Shown: piece after piece, positions 34,926-43,708 of the stretch
Layout: each line of letters begins with the position of its first letter
Position numbering within the stretch: position 1 is the stretch's first letter
DNA from: Firmicutes bacterium ADurb.Bin153
GTDB lineage: Bacteria > Bacillota > DTU025 > MWDF01
Assembly (NCBI GenBank): GCA_002070415.1
Contig: MWDF01000002.1
Location: forward strand, 89,470 to 153,469
Direction of reading: 5' to 3'
Length of the DNA: 64,000 nt
Notes under the pieces: generated by a model
Told to the model about the DNA's origin: nothing
Seen by the model: only the letters and a program-made list of their open reading frames with translations
Databases searched by the model: none
Translations under genes and position numbers: made by a program

Positions 34926-36113
34926 TTGGACCCCGCAATGTTTGCCACCAGGACCAGCAACGTCTCGGCGAGCATCATACGCGAGATTTTGAAATTGACA
35001 CAAGGCAGTGACATCATCTCCTTCGGCGGAGGTTTCCCATCCCCACAGTCATTCCCGGTAGAGGATATGAAAAGGTACAACGAGGAACTGCTTGCGAAAT
35101 ACGGCAAGGAGATACTCCAATACGGGACGACCGAAGGATTCGTCCCGCTAAGGGAGATATTGGCTAAACAAGCAGAGGAAATAGGAATCAGCGCTACCAA
35201 GGAGAACATACTGCTGACGACGGGTGCGCAGCAGGTGATCGACCTGATGGCGAAGGCTCTTATCGACAAGGATGACGTGGTTTTGGTGGAGAACCCGACT
35301 TTCCTGGCGGCGCTCAACGTCTTCAAGATGTACGAGGCCAGGATCGTGGGCGTGGATACTGACTCCCACGGGCTGCTTCCTGACGACCTCGAGAGGAAGA
35401 TAAAAGAACACAAACCCAAGTTGGTATACATAATACCCAATTTCCAGAATCCCACGGGCGTGACCACCTCGTTTTCCAGGAGGAAGGAGATCATGGATGC
35501 CTGCGGGAAGGCGGGAGTCCCGGTGTTGGAGGACGATCCGTATTCGCTCATCCGCTTCGAAGGAGAGCACCTGCCCGCGATCAGCTCGTTCGACAAGTGG
35601 GGTACCGCGGTCTACGCCAGCAGCTTCTCGAAGACGGTATCCCCCGGCATAAGGCTGGGTTATGCGATCGCCGGCAAGGATATCATGAACAAGCTGGTCG
35701 TAGGGAAGCAGACGACGGACGTATGCAGCAACAACCTGGCCCAGAGGGCCGTTTATGAGTTCATGGCGAGCGGCAGGTTCGCTGAGCACGTCAAAGACAT
35801 CATCTCTGAGTACAGGCCGAAGAGGGACAAGATGTTCGAGATGGTGGAGCGCACGTTCCCCAAGGGCACGAAGCTGAACAAGCCACACGGGGGACTGTTC
35901 CTATGGGCGAAGCTACCCGACGGGATAAGCGCCGAGCAGATGCTGAAACCCGCGATAGAGAAGGCCAAGGTGGCGTATATACCCGGAAGCCCGTTCTATA
36001 TAGACCCATCACACGGCAAGGACGAGATGAGGATGAACTTCTCGAACGCGACGCTCGAGCAGATAGAAATCGGCATAGAAAGGCTCGGTAAGGTGCTGAG
36101 CGGGAAGATCTAG
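34926..36113 (+). CDS. PLP-dependent aminotransferase, class I/II (2-aminoadipate transaminase-like)
   Basis: A 395-residue fold-type I aminotransferase. It shows IISFGGGFPSPQSFP, LQYGTTEGFVPLRE, TTGAQQVIDLMAKA, IPNFQNPTGVTTS with the cofactor Asn, DDPYSLIRFEG and the Schiff-base Lys in ASSFSKTVSPGIRLGY. This belongs to the branch shared by LysN/2-aminoadipate and MocR C-terminal domains, with broad specificity for aromatic, branched or dicarboxylic amino acids; no N-terminal DNA-binding domain is present. Placed just after kor, it could make 2-oxoacids for the ferredoxin enzyme. A TTG start 7 bases after AAAGGAG is preferred over a TTG lying before that site. Confidence 0.88.
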   Translation: MDPAMFATRTSNVSASIIREILKLTQGSDIISFGGGFPSPQSFPVEDMKRYNEELLAKYGKEILQYGTTEGFVPLREILAKQAEEIGISATKENILLTTGAQQVIDLMAKALIDKDDVVLVENPTFLAALNVFKMYEARIVGVDTDSHGLLPDDLERKIKEHKPKLVYIIPNFQNPTGVTTSFSRRKEIMDACGKAGVPVLEDDPYSLIRFEGEHLPAISSFDKWGTAVYASSFSKTVSPGIRLGYAIAGKDIMNKLVVGKQTTDVCSNNLAQRAVYEFMASGRFAEHVKDIISEYRPKRDKMFEMVERTFPKGTKLNKPHGGLFLWAKLPDGISAEQMLKPAIEKAKVAYIPGSPFYIDPSHGKDEMRMNFSNATLEQIEIGIERLGKVLSGKI

Positions 36114-36131
36114 CAGAAGGCGGGAGTTGTC

Positions 36132-36163
36132 GGAGGCGGTGCTGCCAGGGCGGCGCCGCCTCC
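36132..36163 (+). terminator. Terminator after the aminotransferase gene
   Basis: A 14-15-bp stem beginning GGAGGCGGTGC and ending GCCGCCTCC, with two wobble pairs and a very small loop, followed by TTGCTTTTA. Confidence 0.8.
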
Positions 36164-36206
36164 TTGCTTTTATGATACGCGCCTGTGCGGTTATAATAGT
36201 AAGGTA

Positions 36207-38870
36207 ATGCGAAGCACGGGGGATAACACGCATAGGAATCACAAGGCGACTGTAACCGTTATGCTGGTCGCCTTGTCTTTGACTGCCGTCCTCGGCCTTT
36301 CAGCCGCAGCGGCACCGGGCGTATGGAAGCTAGAAGTATACGGATTCGGCACGGTGAGTACCTGGCAGCTACTGGAAGATGCCGGCGGGAGGACCTACAT
36401 CGGCATCAAGGAACTAGCGGAAGCGCTGAGGCTCGGAATCGATTCATGCGACGGGACATATACCCTGAGATGGGGCGGCAAGGAGGCGAAGCTCAAGGAA
36501 GGCAGCCTTGCGCTGTCTGGAAAGGCCTTGTCTTCCCCGGTGTGCCTGCAAGGGGGCAAGATCTGCTTCCCCGTGAGGGACCTGGAGGCTTTCGGGGTGA
36601 AGCTCGCGGCGGACGAGAAGTCGAAGACGGTTTTGGTCACGGTGCCGCGTTCTGTCGTCGCCTCGATGGAGAAAGCGTCGACGGAAGGGCCGTCCCTGTT
36701 CACCGTCAGATTGAGTTTCGCACCGGCCAAGGTAGAGAGCTTCGTCCTCTCCGCGCCGGACAGGCTTGTGATAGACCTTTACGAGACTACGGTGGAACCT
36801 GCGGTCAGCATGGATGTGAAATCCAGAGAAGTGACCAGGATGAGGGCTTCCATGAACAGGCCCGGCGTGGCCAGGGTCGTGCTGGAGCTTACGAAATCGG
36901 GCTCCGGCGCGAAAGTATACCAGGATCCCTACGATCCGAGCCTCGTGAGGATTTCCTATCCAGGTGCTGTAAAGTCCGTGGAACAAGCTGAGGTGGCCGG
37001 CGTAAGAGGGTTCCTGATCGGCACGACGGCACCTGTCAGGGACATCCGAACGTCGCCGACGAAGGAAGGCCTGGTGCTCGAACTGCCCGATGTCCTTCCT
37101 GACAAGGGCTTGAATACCGCAGGAGTCGGATACTCGGCACAGGCGCCGAAGCATCCCTGGACGGAACTCAGGCTGGAACCTGGGCCGTATTCCTTCGGGG
37201 CCGCATCACAAAGCGGCAACTCCCTGTTCATACCCCTCCTTAGCGACATGACAAGCATAAGAGCCTATACGACGGGGGCGCTTACGATCGAATTCTGCTT
37301 CTCCGCGGGTATCAAGATGCCGGAAATCGACATCCAGGATGACGGGATATCCCTTACGGTCAAGGGCATAGGCACAGCGCTGCCCATGAACAGGACCGGC
37401 CTCCTGGAGAACAGGATCGAGGTCTTGACGCAGGGGACAGGCACGCTCGAGACGAGGATAACTATAAGAGGCACGAAAAGCGGCAATGCCTCGGCAACGC
37501 TCGAGGACGAGGGAAGAAGGCTTGTGCTTTCCTTCGGAGGCGTGATGGAAGCTGTGGACGTGTTCAAGGACAACGGAGTAAGGAGGCTGACTTTCAAGTT
37601 CAGCGGGCTGTCGGCGCCCTGCGGCATGAAGGCGTTGGGTCCGGGAAGCTACCTTTTGGAGTTCCCGGGCCTCGGTTCCGTTAAGGAGAAGGCAGCCGCT
37701 TCGGGGCTTGAGGATTCTGGGAAGGTTAGCTGGATACAAGCGGCCGAGGGCCTTAAGTGCATGTTGGAGTTATCTGCGGGGAAGGTCGCCGTGCAGAGGA
37801 GCGCCCAGACCGAAGGCACCTTCGTTGTAGATATCGGATACGAGCTGACGGGCTGTGCCGTGGAGAGCGCGAACGGCACGTCGAGGATAAGGCTGACAAG
37901 CAGCGGTCCGATAGATGCCCAGGTTTTCAGGCTCAGAGAACCCGACAGGCTTGTAGTGGACCTGCCGGGTTTCGTGGAGGGCCGGCAGAAATACGACGAG
38001 ATACTAAAAGGCGGCGTGCTGAGGGTAAGGTCCGGCCAGAACACTATAGGGGTGGCAAGGCTCGTATTCGACCTGGACAGGTACATAGGCCATACTTGGT
38101 CTTCCTTAGCGGAAGGTTTCGGCATAGACATCGAGCTGGCAGAGAAGCTTGCTGGGCTTTCGGGCAGGCTGATACTGATTGATCCAGGGCACGGAGGCAA
38201 GGACGGAGGGGCTGTAGGCAACAACCTCAAGGAGAAGGACGTGAACCTAGACATCTCGCTGAAGCTTAGGGACCTTCTCGAGGCGCAAGGGGCGGTAGTC
38301 GTCATGACGAGGTCGGATGATATAAAAGTAGAGCTGATCGAAAGGTCAAACATCGCCAACCTGCTGCTGCCGGATGCGGTCGTCTGCATACATTCGAACT
38401 CGGTGATATCACAGCTACCTAACGGCACCGAGACCTATTACTTCAGTAACGAGGCTTTGAGCAGGGAACTGGCGGACTCGGTCCACAAGTCGCTCGTGGA
38501 CAGGATACGTCTGGCCAACAGGGGGCTCTTCAAGAAGGAGTACTACATGGTGAAGGAGACGTACTCTCCTTCGGTGCTCGTGGAAGTGGGCTTCCTATCC
38601 AATGCGCAAGACGCCGTCCAGCTCGCCGACCAGGCGTTCCGGTCAAAGGCCGCGGAGGGCATCTACGACGGGCTCATCTCCTATTTCAGCGGCTCGGCAC
38701 AAGAGTCGTGGGCCCCGATGAGAGAAACCCTGTACCTGGCCTCCACGGTCCCGGCATACCAGGGACCCGCTGCCTTGTGGCCGGGGCTTTACATCGAAAG
38801 GCCCTGGAAGGCGGAACTGCCGCCGGACATGACTTCGCTTGCGATAGACCAGGAACAGGATGGGAAGTAG
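36207..38870 (+). CDS. N-acetylmuramoyl-L-alanine amidase with AMIN domains
   Basis: An 887-residue exported cell-wall hydrolase. The signal peptide lies at about 13-35 (VTVMLVALSLTAVLGLSAA). Then come a copper-amine-oxidase-like N-terminal repeat domain (35-150, YIGIKELAEAL), an AMIN domain (about 165-260, SAPDRLVIDLYET), a middle region with weaker AMIN-like strands, another AMIN segment near 545-640 (REPDRLVVDLPGF), and a C-terminal amidase_3 domain (about 655-830). Zinc ligands are in LIDPGHGGKDGG, NLKEKDVNLD and CIHSN; the catalytic Glu is in LVEVGFLSN. AMIN domains usually direct the enzyme to peptidoglycan or septa. It is much longer than AmiC, mainly through extra AMIN-like domains. 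Confidence 0.9.
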   Translation: MRSTGDNTHRNHKATVTVMLVALSLTAVLGLSAAAAPGVWKLEVYGFGTVSTWQLLEDAGGRTYIGIKELAEALRLGIDSCDGTYTLRWGGKEAKLKEGSLALSGKALSSPVCLQGGKICFPVRDLEAFGVKLAADEKSKTVLVTVPRSVVASMEKASTEGPSLFTVRLSFAPAKVESFVLSAPDRLVIDLYETTVEPAVSMDVKSREVTRMRASMNRPGVARVVLELTKSGSGAKVYQDPYDPSLVRISYPGAVKSVEQAEVAGVRGFLIGTTAPVRDIRTSPTKEGLVLELPDVLPDKGLNTAGVGYSAQAPKHPWTELRLEPGPYSFGAASQSGNSLFIPLLSDMTSIRAYTTGALTIEFCFSAGIKMPEIDIQDDGISLTVKGIGTALPMNRTGLLENRIEVLTQGTGTLETRITIRGTKSGNASATLEDEGRRLVLSFGGVMEAVDVFKDNGVRRLTFKFSGLSAPCGMKALGPGSYLLEFPGLGSVKEKAAASGLEDSGKVSWIQAAEGLKCMLELSAGKVAVQRSAQTEGTFVVDIGYELTGCAVESANGTSRIRLTSSGPIDAQVFRLREPDRLVVDLPGFVEGRQKYDEILKGGVLRVRSGQNTIGVARLVFDLDRYIGHTWSSLAEGFGIDIELAEKLAGLSGRLILIDPGHGGKDGGAVGNNLKEKDVNLDISLKLRDLLEAQGAVVVMTRSDDIKVELIERSNIANLLLPDAVVCIHSNSVISQLPNGTETYYFSNEALSRELADSVHKSLVDRIRLANRGLFKKEYYMVKETYSPSVLVEVGFLSNAQDAVQLADQAFRSKAAEGIYDGLISYFSGSAQESWAPMRETLYLASTVPAYQGPAALWPGLYIERPWKAELPPDMTSLAIDQEQDGK

Positions 38871-38889
38871 CCATTATCGGAGGTGTCCT

Positions 38890-39639
38890 ATGGACGGTTT
38901 GAGGTTCGACGGAAGAAAGCGGAATCAACTGAGGGATATAAGGTTCAGCAGGAACTATATAAGCACCTGCCCGGGCTCGGTGCTCGTCGAGATGGGAAGG
39001 ACGAGGGTGCTGTGCACGGCCACCGTAGAAGACAGGGTGCCGCCTCACGTGAAGGGGACGGGCAAGGGCTGGGTTACGGCCGAGTACGCCATGCTCCCGA
39101 GGTCTTCGGCGCAGAGGGTGGTAAGGGAGAGGTCGACGCTCAAGACGGGCGGGAGGACGCATGAGATACAAAGGCTGATAGGCCGGTCGCTAAGGGCCGT
39201 CACGGACCTTAAGGCGTTGGGCGAGGTAAGCGTGATCGTCGACTGCGACGTCATAGAAGCCGACGGAGGAACCAGGACGGCCTCGATCAACGGCGCGTTC
39301 GTGGCACTGGTGGACGCCCTCGCGGCAGACGGCAGGTGGCAGGGCGGCAGACTGCCCGTCAAGGACTGGCTTGCCGCGGTGAGCTGTGGGATAGTCGCCG
39401 GCATGACCGTCGTGGACCTGGCATATGCCGAGGATTCGATGGCCGATGTCGACATGAACATGGTGATGACTGGAAGCGGCGGGATAGTGGAGCTTCAGGG
39501 GACCGCCGAGGGCGAACCGTTCACGAAGGAAGGCTACGACCTTATGATAGACATGGCCGAAGAGGCCGTCGGGAAGATCGTAAAAGAGCAGAGGACAGCT
39601 CTGGGTGAGGAGCTGTCCGGGAGGATAGGCGCGATATGA
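38890..39639 (+). CDS. rph: Ribonuclease PH
   Basis: A 249-residue phosphorolytic 3'-5' exoribonuclease that trims tRNA 3' ends. Motifs are FDGRKRNQLRDIRF, STCPGSVLVEMGRTRVLCTA, GWVTAEYAMLPRSS with RSTLKTGGRTHEIQRLIGRSLRA, and CDVIEADGGTRTASI. Length is normal. GGAGGTGTCCT precedes the chosen ATG; a longer reading starts within the amidase gene. The stop overlaps rdgB (ATGA), a common gene pair in Bacillota and other phyla. Confidence 0.97.
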   Translation: MDGLRFDGRKRNQLRDIRFSRNYISTCPGSVLVEMGRTRVLCTATVEDRVPPHVKGTGKGWVTAEYAMLPRSSAQRVVRERSTLKTGGRTHEIQRLIGRSLRAVTDLKALGEVSVIVDCDVIEADGGTRTASINGAFVALVDALAADGRWQGGRLPVKDWLAAVSCGIVAGMTVVDLAYAEDSMADVDMNMVMTGSGGIVELQGTAEGEPFTKEGYDLMIDMAEEAVGKIVKEQRTALGEELSGRIGAI

Positions 39640-40253
39640 CGGGAAAGGTTCTGGTCGCGACGGGAAATCTAGGCAAGCTGGTGGAGTACGGCCGGATGAT
39701 GGAAGAGGGCATAGACGTGCTGGGGAGCATGGATTTCCCAGGGATGCCCGTACCTGACGAAGACGGCAGGACATTCGCCGAGAACGCGATCAAGAAGGCC
39801 CTGTCCGCGGCCGAATACTCCGGAATGCTCACGTTGGCCGATGACAGCGGCCTTGTCGTGGACGCACTTGGCGGGGAGCCCGGAGTGAGGACCGCAAGGT
39901 ACGGGGAAGGGCAGGCTTTCGATGACGAGCAGAGGTACTTGCTCGTACTTAGGAGGCTTTCCGGCGTAAAGGCGCAGGACAGGACGGCGAGGTTCGTTTG
40001 CGCCATGGCGTTGGCTGATAGGGGAGGGCTGATAGCTGTCACCGAGGGTAGCTGCGAAGGAAGCATCGCCTTCGCACCTGAAGGCGACAACGGTTTCGGC
40101 TATGATCCGATCTTCATACCGCAAGGCTATGGCTGTTCGTTTGCGCAACTTGAAGATGACGAGAAGGACATGATCAGCCACAGGAGAAAAGCGCTGATAG
40201 ATATGCTGCCATTCGTGGAAGCGGCACTCAAAAAGGGCACAGAAGGTGTGTAA
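39636..40253 (+). CDS. rdgB: dITP/XTP pyrophosphatase (RdgB/HAM1 family)
   Basis: A 205-residue house-cleaning enzyme converting non-canonical purine nucleoside triphosphates to monophosphates. LVATGNLGKLVEYGRMM, RTFAENAIKKALSAAEYSGMLTLADDSGL with the catalytic Asp, VRTARYG and GFGYDPIFIPQGY are all present; SHRRKAL near the end is the usual SHR motif. It starts within the rph stop and is followed 34 bases later by tRNA-Pro. Confidence 0.96.
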   Translation: MTGKVLVATGNLGKLVEYGRMMEEGIDVLGSMDFPGMPVPDEDGRTFAENAIKKALSAAEYSGMLTLADDSGLVVDALGGEPGVRTARYGEGQAFDDEQRYLLVLRRLSGVKAQDRTARFVCAMALADRGGLIAVTEGSCEGSIAFAPEGDNGFGYDPIFIPQGYGCSFAQLEDDEKDMISHRRKALIDMLPFVEAALKKGTEGV

Positions 40254-40287
40254 ACGACAGCTAGGTATGTGATATCATAATAACTTG

Positions 40288-40364
40288 CGGGGCGTAGCTC
40301 AGTTTGGCAGAGCGCATGGTTTGGGACCATGATGTCGCAGGTTCGAATCCTGTCGCCCCGACCA
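40288..40364 (+). tRNA. tRNA-Pro (anticodon TGG)
   Basis: A 77-nt cloverleaf. The acceptor stem CGGGGCG pairs with CGCCCCG, then A and an encoded CCA. The anticodon arm CATGG-TTTGGGA-CCATG places TGG at 40322-40324. The T-loop GGTTCGAATCC is standard and C1-G72 is as expected of bacterial tRNA-Pro. It follows rdgB on the same strand. Confidence 0.97.
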
Positions 40365-40375
40365 GGACACCGAAT

Positions 40376-40397
40376 GGGACCGAAGGGGGTCCCTTTT
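40376..40397 (+). terminator. Terminator after tRNA-Pro
   Basis: GGGACC pairs with GGTCCC around a GAAGGG loop, followed by TTTT, C and TATTTC. It abuts the end of the converging zinc transporter operon. Confidence 0.8.
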
Positions 40398-41207
40398 CTA
40401 TTTCTTCGAGGACAGTCTCCTTTCCAGCATGGCCGCCGCGAAGAACAGGGCATTGACAAGCACGATCGTCGCGCCGGTCGGAAGGTCCATGAAGTAGGAT
40501 GCCATTATGCCCAGAATGACCGATGCCACCGCCAGCATGACCGAGACCAGCATCGCCGACTTGAAACCCTTCACGAGAACAAGAGATGTCACCGGAGGCA
40601 GCGTCAGAAGGGCGGATACCAGCATTATGCCGACCATCTTGACCGAAAGCACCACGACGACTGCCGTAAGGATCACTAGTATCCTGTTCACGAGGCCCGT
40701 GGCGACGCCAGTAGTGTTCGCGTATTCCTCGTCGAAGGTCGATGATACGAGGTCGTAGAAGAAGAAGTACACAACGGCCAGCACAATCACGGACAAGACC
40801 ACCGCGACCAGCAGTTCCAGCGTGCTTATGGTCAGTATGTTCCCGAACAGGTAGCTCATCAGGTCCACATTGAAGCCGCCGGATACGCTGGCCAGGACTA
40901 CTCCGAGGGAAATCCCCACGGCGGAGACTATCCCTATGGCGGCATCTCCGAAAAGGCGAGTCCTCTCGGTTATGCTGAGGATACCCAATGAAGCGGCCAT
41001 CACTATCGGCACTGCCACGTAGAAAGGATAGATGCCCAGCAGCATTCCGATCGCTATGGCGCCGAACGATACGTGCGAGAGCCCGTCTCCTATCATGGAC
41101 ATCCTCTTGAGCACCAGGAAAAGACCCAGCACCGCGCAGAGCGCCGCTATGAACGAGCCTGCGACAAAGGCCCTCTGTACGAAAGTAAGGCTCAAGAAAG
41201 CTAGCAT
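40398..41207 (-). CDS. znuB: Metal (zinc) ABC transporter permease
   Basis: A 269-residue membrane permease of the ABC-3 family with about eight or nine hydrophobic segments. FVAGSFIAALCAVLGLFLVLKRMSMIGDGLSHVSFGAIAIG (in parts, e.g. SMIGDGLSHVSFG) is the diagnostic N-terminal region; VGIMLVSALLTLPP is the conserved segment before the last helices. It is the last gene of the minus-strand operon, 4 bases after the ATPase gene. Zinc or manganese are both carried by this family; the His-rich binding protein upstream favours zinc. Confidence 0.92.
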   Translation of the reverse strand: MLAFLSLTFVQRAFVAGSFIAALCAVLGLFLVLKRMSMIGDGLSHVSFGAIAIGMLLGIYPFYVAVPIVMAASLGILSITERTRLFGDAAIGIVSAVGISLGVVLASVSGGFNVDLMSYLFGNILTISTLELLVAVVLSVIVLAVVYFFFYDLVSSTFDEEYANTTGVATGLVNRILVILTAVVVVLSVKMVGIMLVSALLTLPPVTSLVLVKGFKSAMLVSVMLAVASVILGIMASYFMDLPTGATIVLVNALFFAAAMLERRLSSKK

Positions 41208-41211
41208 TCGA

Positions 41212-41973
41212 TCACCTGTGCCTATGGCAGATTATGTGTTGGTAGAAGCCTCCGAAGTAATCCTTCATCTTCTCCGAGCCGCAGAACTCCTCGAAGCTGC
41301 CGAAGAAGACGATCTCCCCGTCCATGTACATCAGTTTCTTGGCGTATTCGCCGATGTTGCCTGTGTCGTGAGTTATCATGATTATCGTTATCCGGTCCTT
41401 CTCGTTCAGTGCTTCGATCATCGAATAGAACGAGTCCCTGCTTACCGGGTCCAGGGCGGTGCTTGGCTCATCCAGCACTAGAAGTTTCGGCTTCGATACC
41501 AGGGCCCTTGCCAGGAAAACTTTCTGCTGCTGGCCGCCCGATAGCTCGCCAAGGGTCTTGCCCGCGAGGTTTACGATGCCTATCTTCTCGATTATCTCGT
41601 CGACTTCCTTGAGGTCGTCACTACTTATCGATTTCGGGAAACCCTTCCTCGACAGCAGCCCGAGTGAGATCACCTCCCTGACGGAAGCCGGGAAGAGCGG
41701 ATTGTACGTGTTGGTCCTCTGCGGAAGGTATCCGATGAGGCCCCAATCCCTGAACATGGATATGTCGGTGCCGAACATAGATATCGTGCCCGAGTTCGGA
41801 GGGACAAGTCCGAGCAGGACTTTGACTAGAGTCGATTTGCCGGCCCCGTTGGGTCCTGCCAACCCTATGTAATCCCCCTCGTAGACGTCGAAGGAGACAT
41901 CCCTGATGACATCCCCCTGGCCGTACCCTGCCGCAAGGCCCCTTACTTCGACTATCGCCCTGTCACTTGCCAT
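41212..41973 (-). CDS. znuC: Metal (zinc) ABC transporter ATP-binding protein
   Basis: A 253-residue ABC ATPase. Walker A GPNGAGKSTL, signature LSGGQQQKVFLARAL, Walker B LLVLDEPSTALD and the switch His in ITHDTGN are intact, and IGYLPQRTNTYNPLFP is the Q-loop region typical of ZnuC/MntB-type ATPases. The gene overlaps the end of znuA by 11 bases. I prefer the internal ATG (MASDRAIVEV); a TTG three codons earlier is also possible, with AGGA better spaced to it. Forms the importer with ZnuA and ZnuB. Confidence 0.92.
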   Translation of the reverse strand: MASDRAIVEVRGLAAGYGQGDVIRDVSFDVYEGDYIGLAGPNGAGKSTLVKVLLGLVPPNSGTISMFGTDISMFRDWGLIGYLPQRTNTYNPLFPASVREVISLGLLSRKGFPKSISSDDLKEVDEIIEKIGIVNLAGKTLGELSGGQQQKVFLARALVSKPKLLVLDEPSTALDPVSRDSFYSMIEALNEKDRITIIMITHDTGNIGEYAKKLMYMDGEIVFFGSFEEFCGSEKMKDYFGGFYQHIICHRHR

Positions 41974-42931
41974 GGTAACCAAGTCCTATCCTGAGATTTT
42001 CAAGGTTGCCCCTCATAAGGTCGAGGAAGGTGGCGCCCGATTCGAACTGCTGCTTGGACACATTGTGGCCGGCATGCAAAAGCAGCATGCCTATGCCAGT
42101 CTCCTCGGAAATCGCCTTCGCCATCTTTGGTTCTACAAGCTCCTCGTAGAATATGTATTTCGCCCCAGTCTGCTTTATGACTTCCATGAGTTGCATCAAC
42201 TGCTTCGGTCCGGGTTCCGAGTCGGGGGAGAAACCCTGGGCTGCGACATATTCCAGGCCGTACCTGTTGGCGAGGTATCCGAAAGCGTAATGGCCCCCGT
42301 GCACTATCACCCTGGTCGAGGAGCCCTCGACGGCCTCCCTGAACGCGGCATCCAGGTCCGCCAGCTTCGCGACGTAATCTGCGGCGTTCGCCGAGTAATA
42401 GCCGGTCCCTTCTGGATCGATGTCCGACAGCACCTCGGCTATCCTACCGACTATGTATGACGCGTTTGTGAAGTCGAGCCAGATATGGGGGTCGTGCCCG
42501 TTGCCATCGCCGTGGCCTTCGACGCTGCCCTCTCCGTGGCTGTGCTCTTCGCTTTCCAGTAGCAGTACCGGGACTCCTTGCCCCGCTTCCAATACCTTCG
42601 GCCCTTCGGGTCCCAAACCGGCCGTAAGGTCTGACGCCCAAGGTTCCATGTCATCGCCCATGAAGACGAACAGGCCGGCCTTGTTGAGCTTGCCTATGTC
42701 GCTCGGCTTGGGTTCGTATGAATGTGCCTCAGTCCCCGGAGGCATCAGCATGCTTACCGTCACCCTGTCGCCGCCGACTGCCCTTACGAAATCGTACACG
42801 GGGAATATGGTCGCGATCACGGATACCCTGCCATCTTGTCTTTTCTCAGACTTATCTGCCAGAAGAGCGACGATCACTATTGATATCGCAATAACGGCCG
42901 CAAGTGCCAACAACAGCCTACTTCTTTTCAT
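41963..42931 (-). CDS. znuA: Zinc-binding protein of ABC transporter (ZnuA/TroA family)
   Basis: A 322-residue cluster A-I binding protein. The N-terminal hydrophobic segment (5-26) lacks a lipobox Cys, so it is a cleaved signal or anchor. IFPVYDFVRAVGGDRV, GTEAHSYEPKPSDI with the first His ligand, HIWLDFTN, VIVHGGHYAFGYLANRYGL and the late GIGMLLLHAGHN provide ligands. A His/Asp/Glu-rich loop HSHGEGSVEGHGDGNGHDPH before HIWLD is the zinc-chaperone loop typical of ZnuA rather than manganese proteins. Two ATG codons follow GGAAGG; the second is better spaced. It overlaps the CDGSH gene by 14 bases. Confidence 0.92.
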   Translation of the reverse strand: MKRSRLLLALAAVIAISIVIVALLADKSEKRQDGRVSVIATIFPVYDFVRAVGGDRVTVSMLMPPGTEAHSYEPKPSDIGKLNKAGLFVFMGDDMEPWASDLTAGLGPEGPKVLEAGQGVPVLLLESEEHSHGEGSVEGHGDGNGHDPHIWLDFTNASYIVGRIAEVLSDIDPEGTGYYSANAADYVAKLADLDAAFREAVEGSSTRVIVHGGHYAFGYLANRYGLEYVAAQGFSPDSEPGPKQLMQLMEVIKQTGAKYIFYEELVEPKMAKAISEETGIGMLLLHAGHNVSKQQFESGATFLDLMRGNLENLRIGLGYHGK

Positions 42932-43646
42932 CATACCTTCCGTTCTTCTCCTTGAAGCCGGACCTTATGTGAGAGCCGTCGCAAAAAGGCTTGTTGCCGC
43001 TCTTTCCGCACCTGCATAAGGTCACCCTGTTCCTGGTCTCGTATTCATGCCCGTCCGATGAGAGGACCGATACTCCCGCCTTCACCCAGATGGGACCGGA
43101 GCTGTCCGTAGCTGGGTCTTCGACCAGCACCAGCTCCTTTTTGAAGTCGGGTTCCAAAGGCTCGAGAGTATCCTTATCATATGCCACGAGCCTGCCGGAA
43201 GGGCAGTCCCCGGCCTGCCTCGTCGCTATTTCCTTAGCCCTTGGGTTGTCGGATTGCTCAGTGAGCTTCCAGGTTCCCCCATAGCTGTCGCAGAAACGGG
43301 CGCCCGCACAGAGCCTGTAATTATCCGTAAGGACAAGGTCGGGGCCTTCGACCACCTCGACGGATTCGATGTACGGCTCGCGAAGCGCGGTCTCCGTTCC
43401 GTCAAAGTGGCTGGTGACATGCGAACCGTCACAAAAAGGGGCATCGCAGCTCTTGCCGCACCTGCACAGGTTGTAGCTGCCCTCGGTCGGCACTTCCCCG
43501 TTGTCCTCCCAGGCAAGCGCCTGGCCCTCCTTGTTGCTCCTTATTATCTGGCGCCTTAGGTGAAGAGGGCCGTCTATGCGGTACGGGCCGTCCTTGGTTA
43601 CGGTAATCCTCGAATATCGCTTGTTCTTACCGTCTAGTCTGTCCAT
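42918..43646 (-). CDS. CDGSH iron-sulfur domain protein (two CDGSH motifs)
   Basis: A 242-residue cytoplasmic protein with two [2Fe-2S] CDGSH motifs: LCRCGKSCDAPFCDGSH near residues 60-76 and LCRCGKSGNKPFCDGSH near 212-228. Each gives the three Cys and one His ligand set. The middle part (RLCAGARFCDSYGGTW, then GDCPSGRLVAYD) resembles the Fer4_19/DUF1271-type insertion seen in bacterial multi-domain CDGSH proteins and may hold another cluster through its own cysteines. Function unknown; redox sensing or electron transfer is likely. AAGGAGG lies 7 bases before the ATG. Translational overlap with znuA ties it to zinc transport. Confidence 0.88.
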   Translation of the reverse strand: MDRLDGKNKRYSRITVTKDGPYRIDGPLHLRRQIIRSNKEGQALAWEDNGEVPTEGSYNLCRCGKSCDAPFCDGSHVTSHFDGTETALREPYIESVEVVEGPDLVLTDNYRLCAGARFCDSYGGTWKLTEQSDNPRAKEIATRQAGDCPSGRLVAYDKDTLEPLEPDFKKELVLVEDPATDSSGPIWVKAGVSVLSSDGHEYETRNRVTLCRCGKSGNKPFCDGSHIRSGFKEKNGRYDEKK

Positions 43647-43708
43647 CAGCAACCCTCCTTATCCGTGGGCACAGGATAATACTATCACTATCCGGAGACG
43701 GTCGAGGC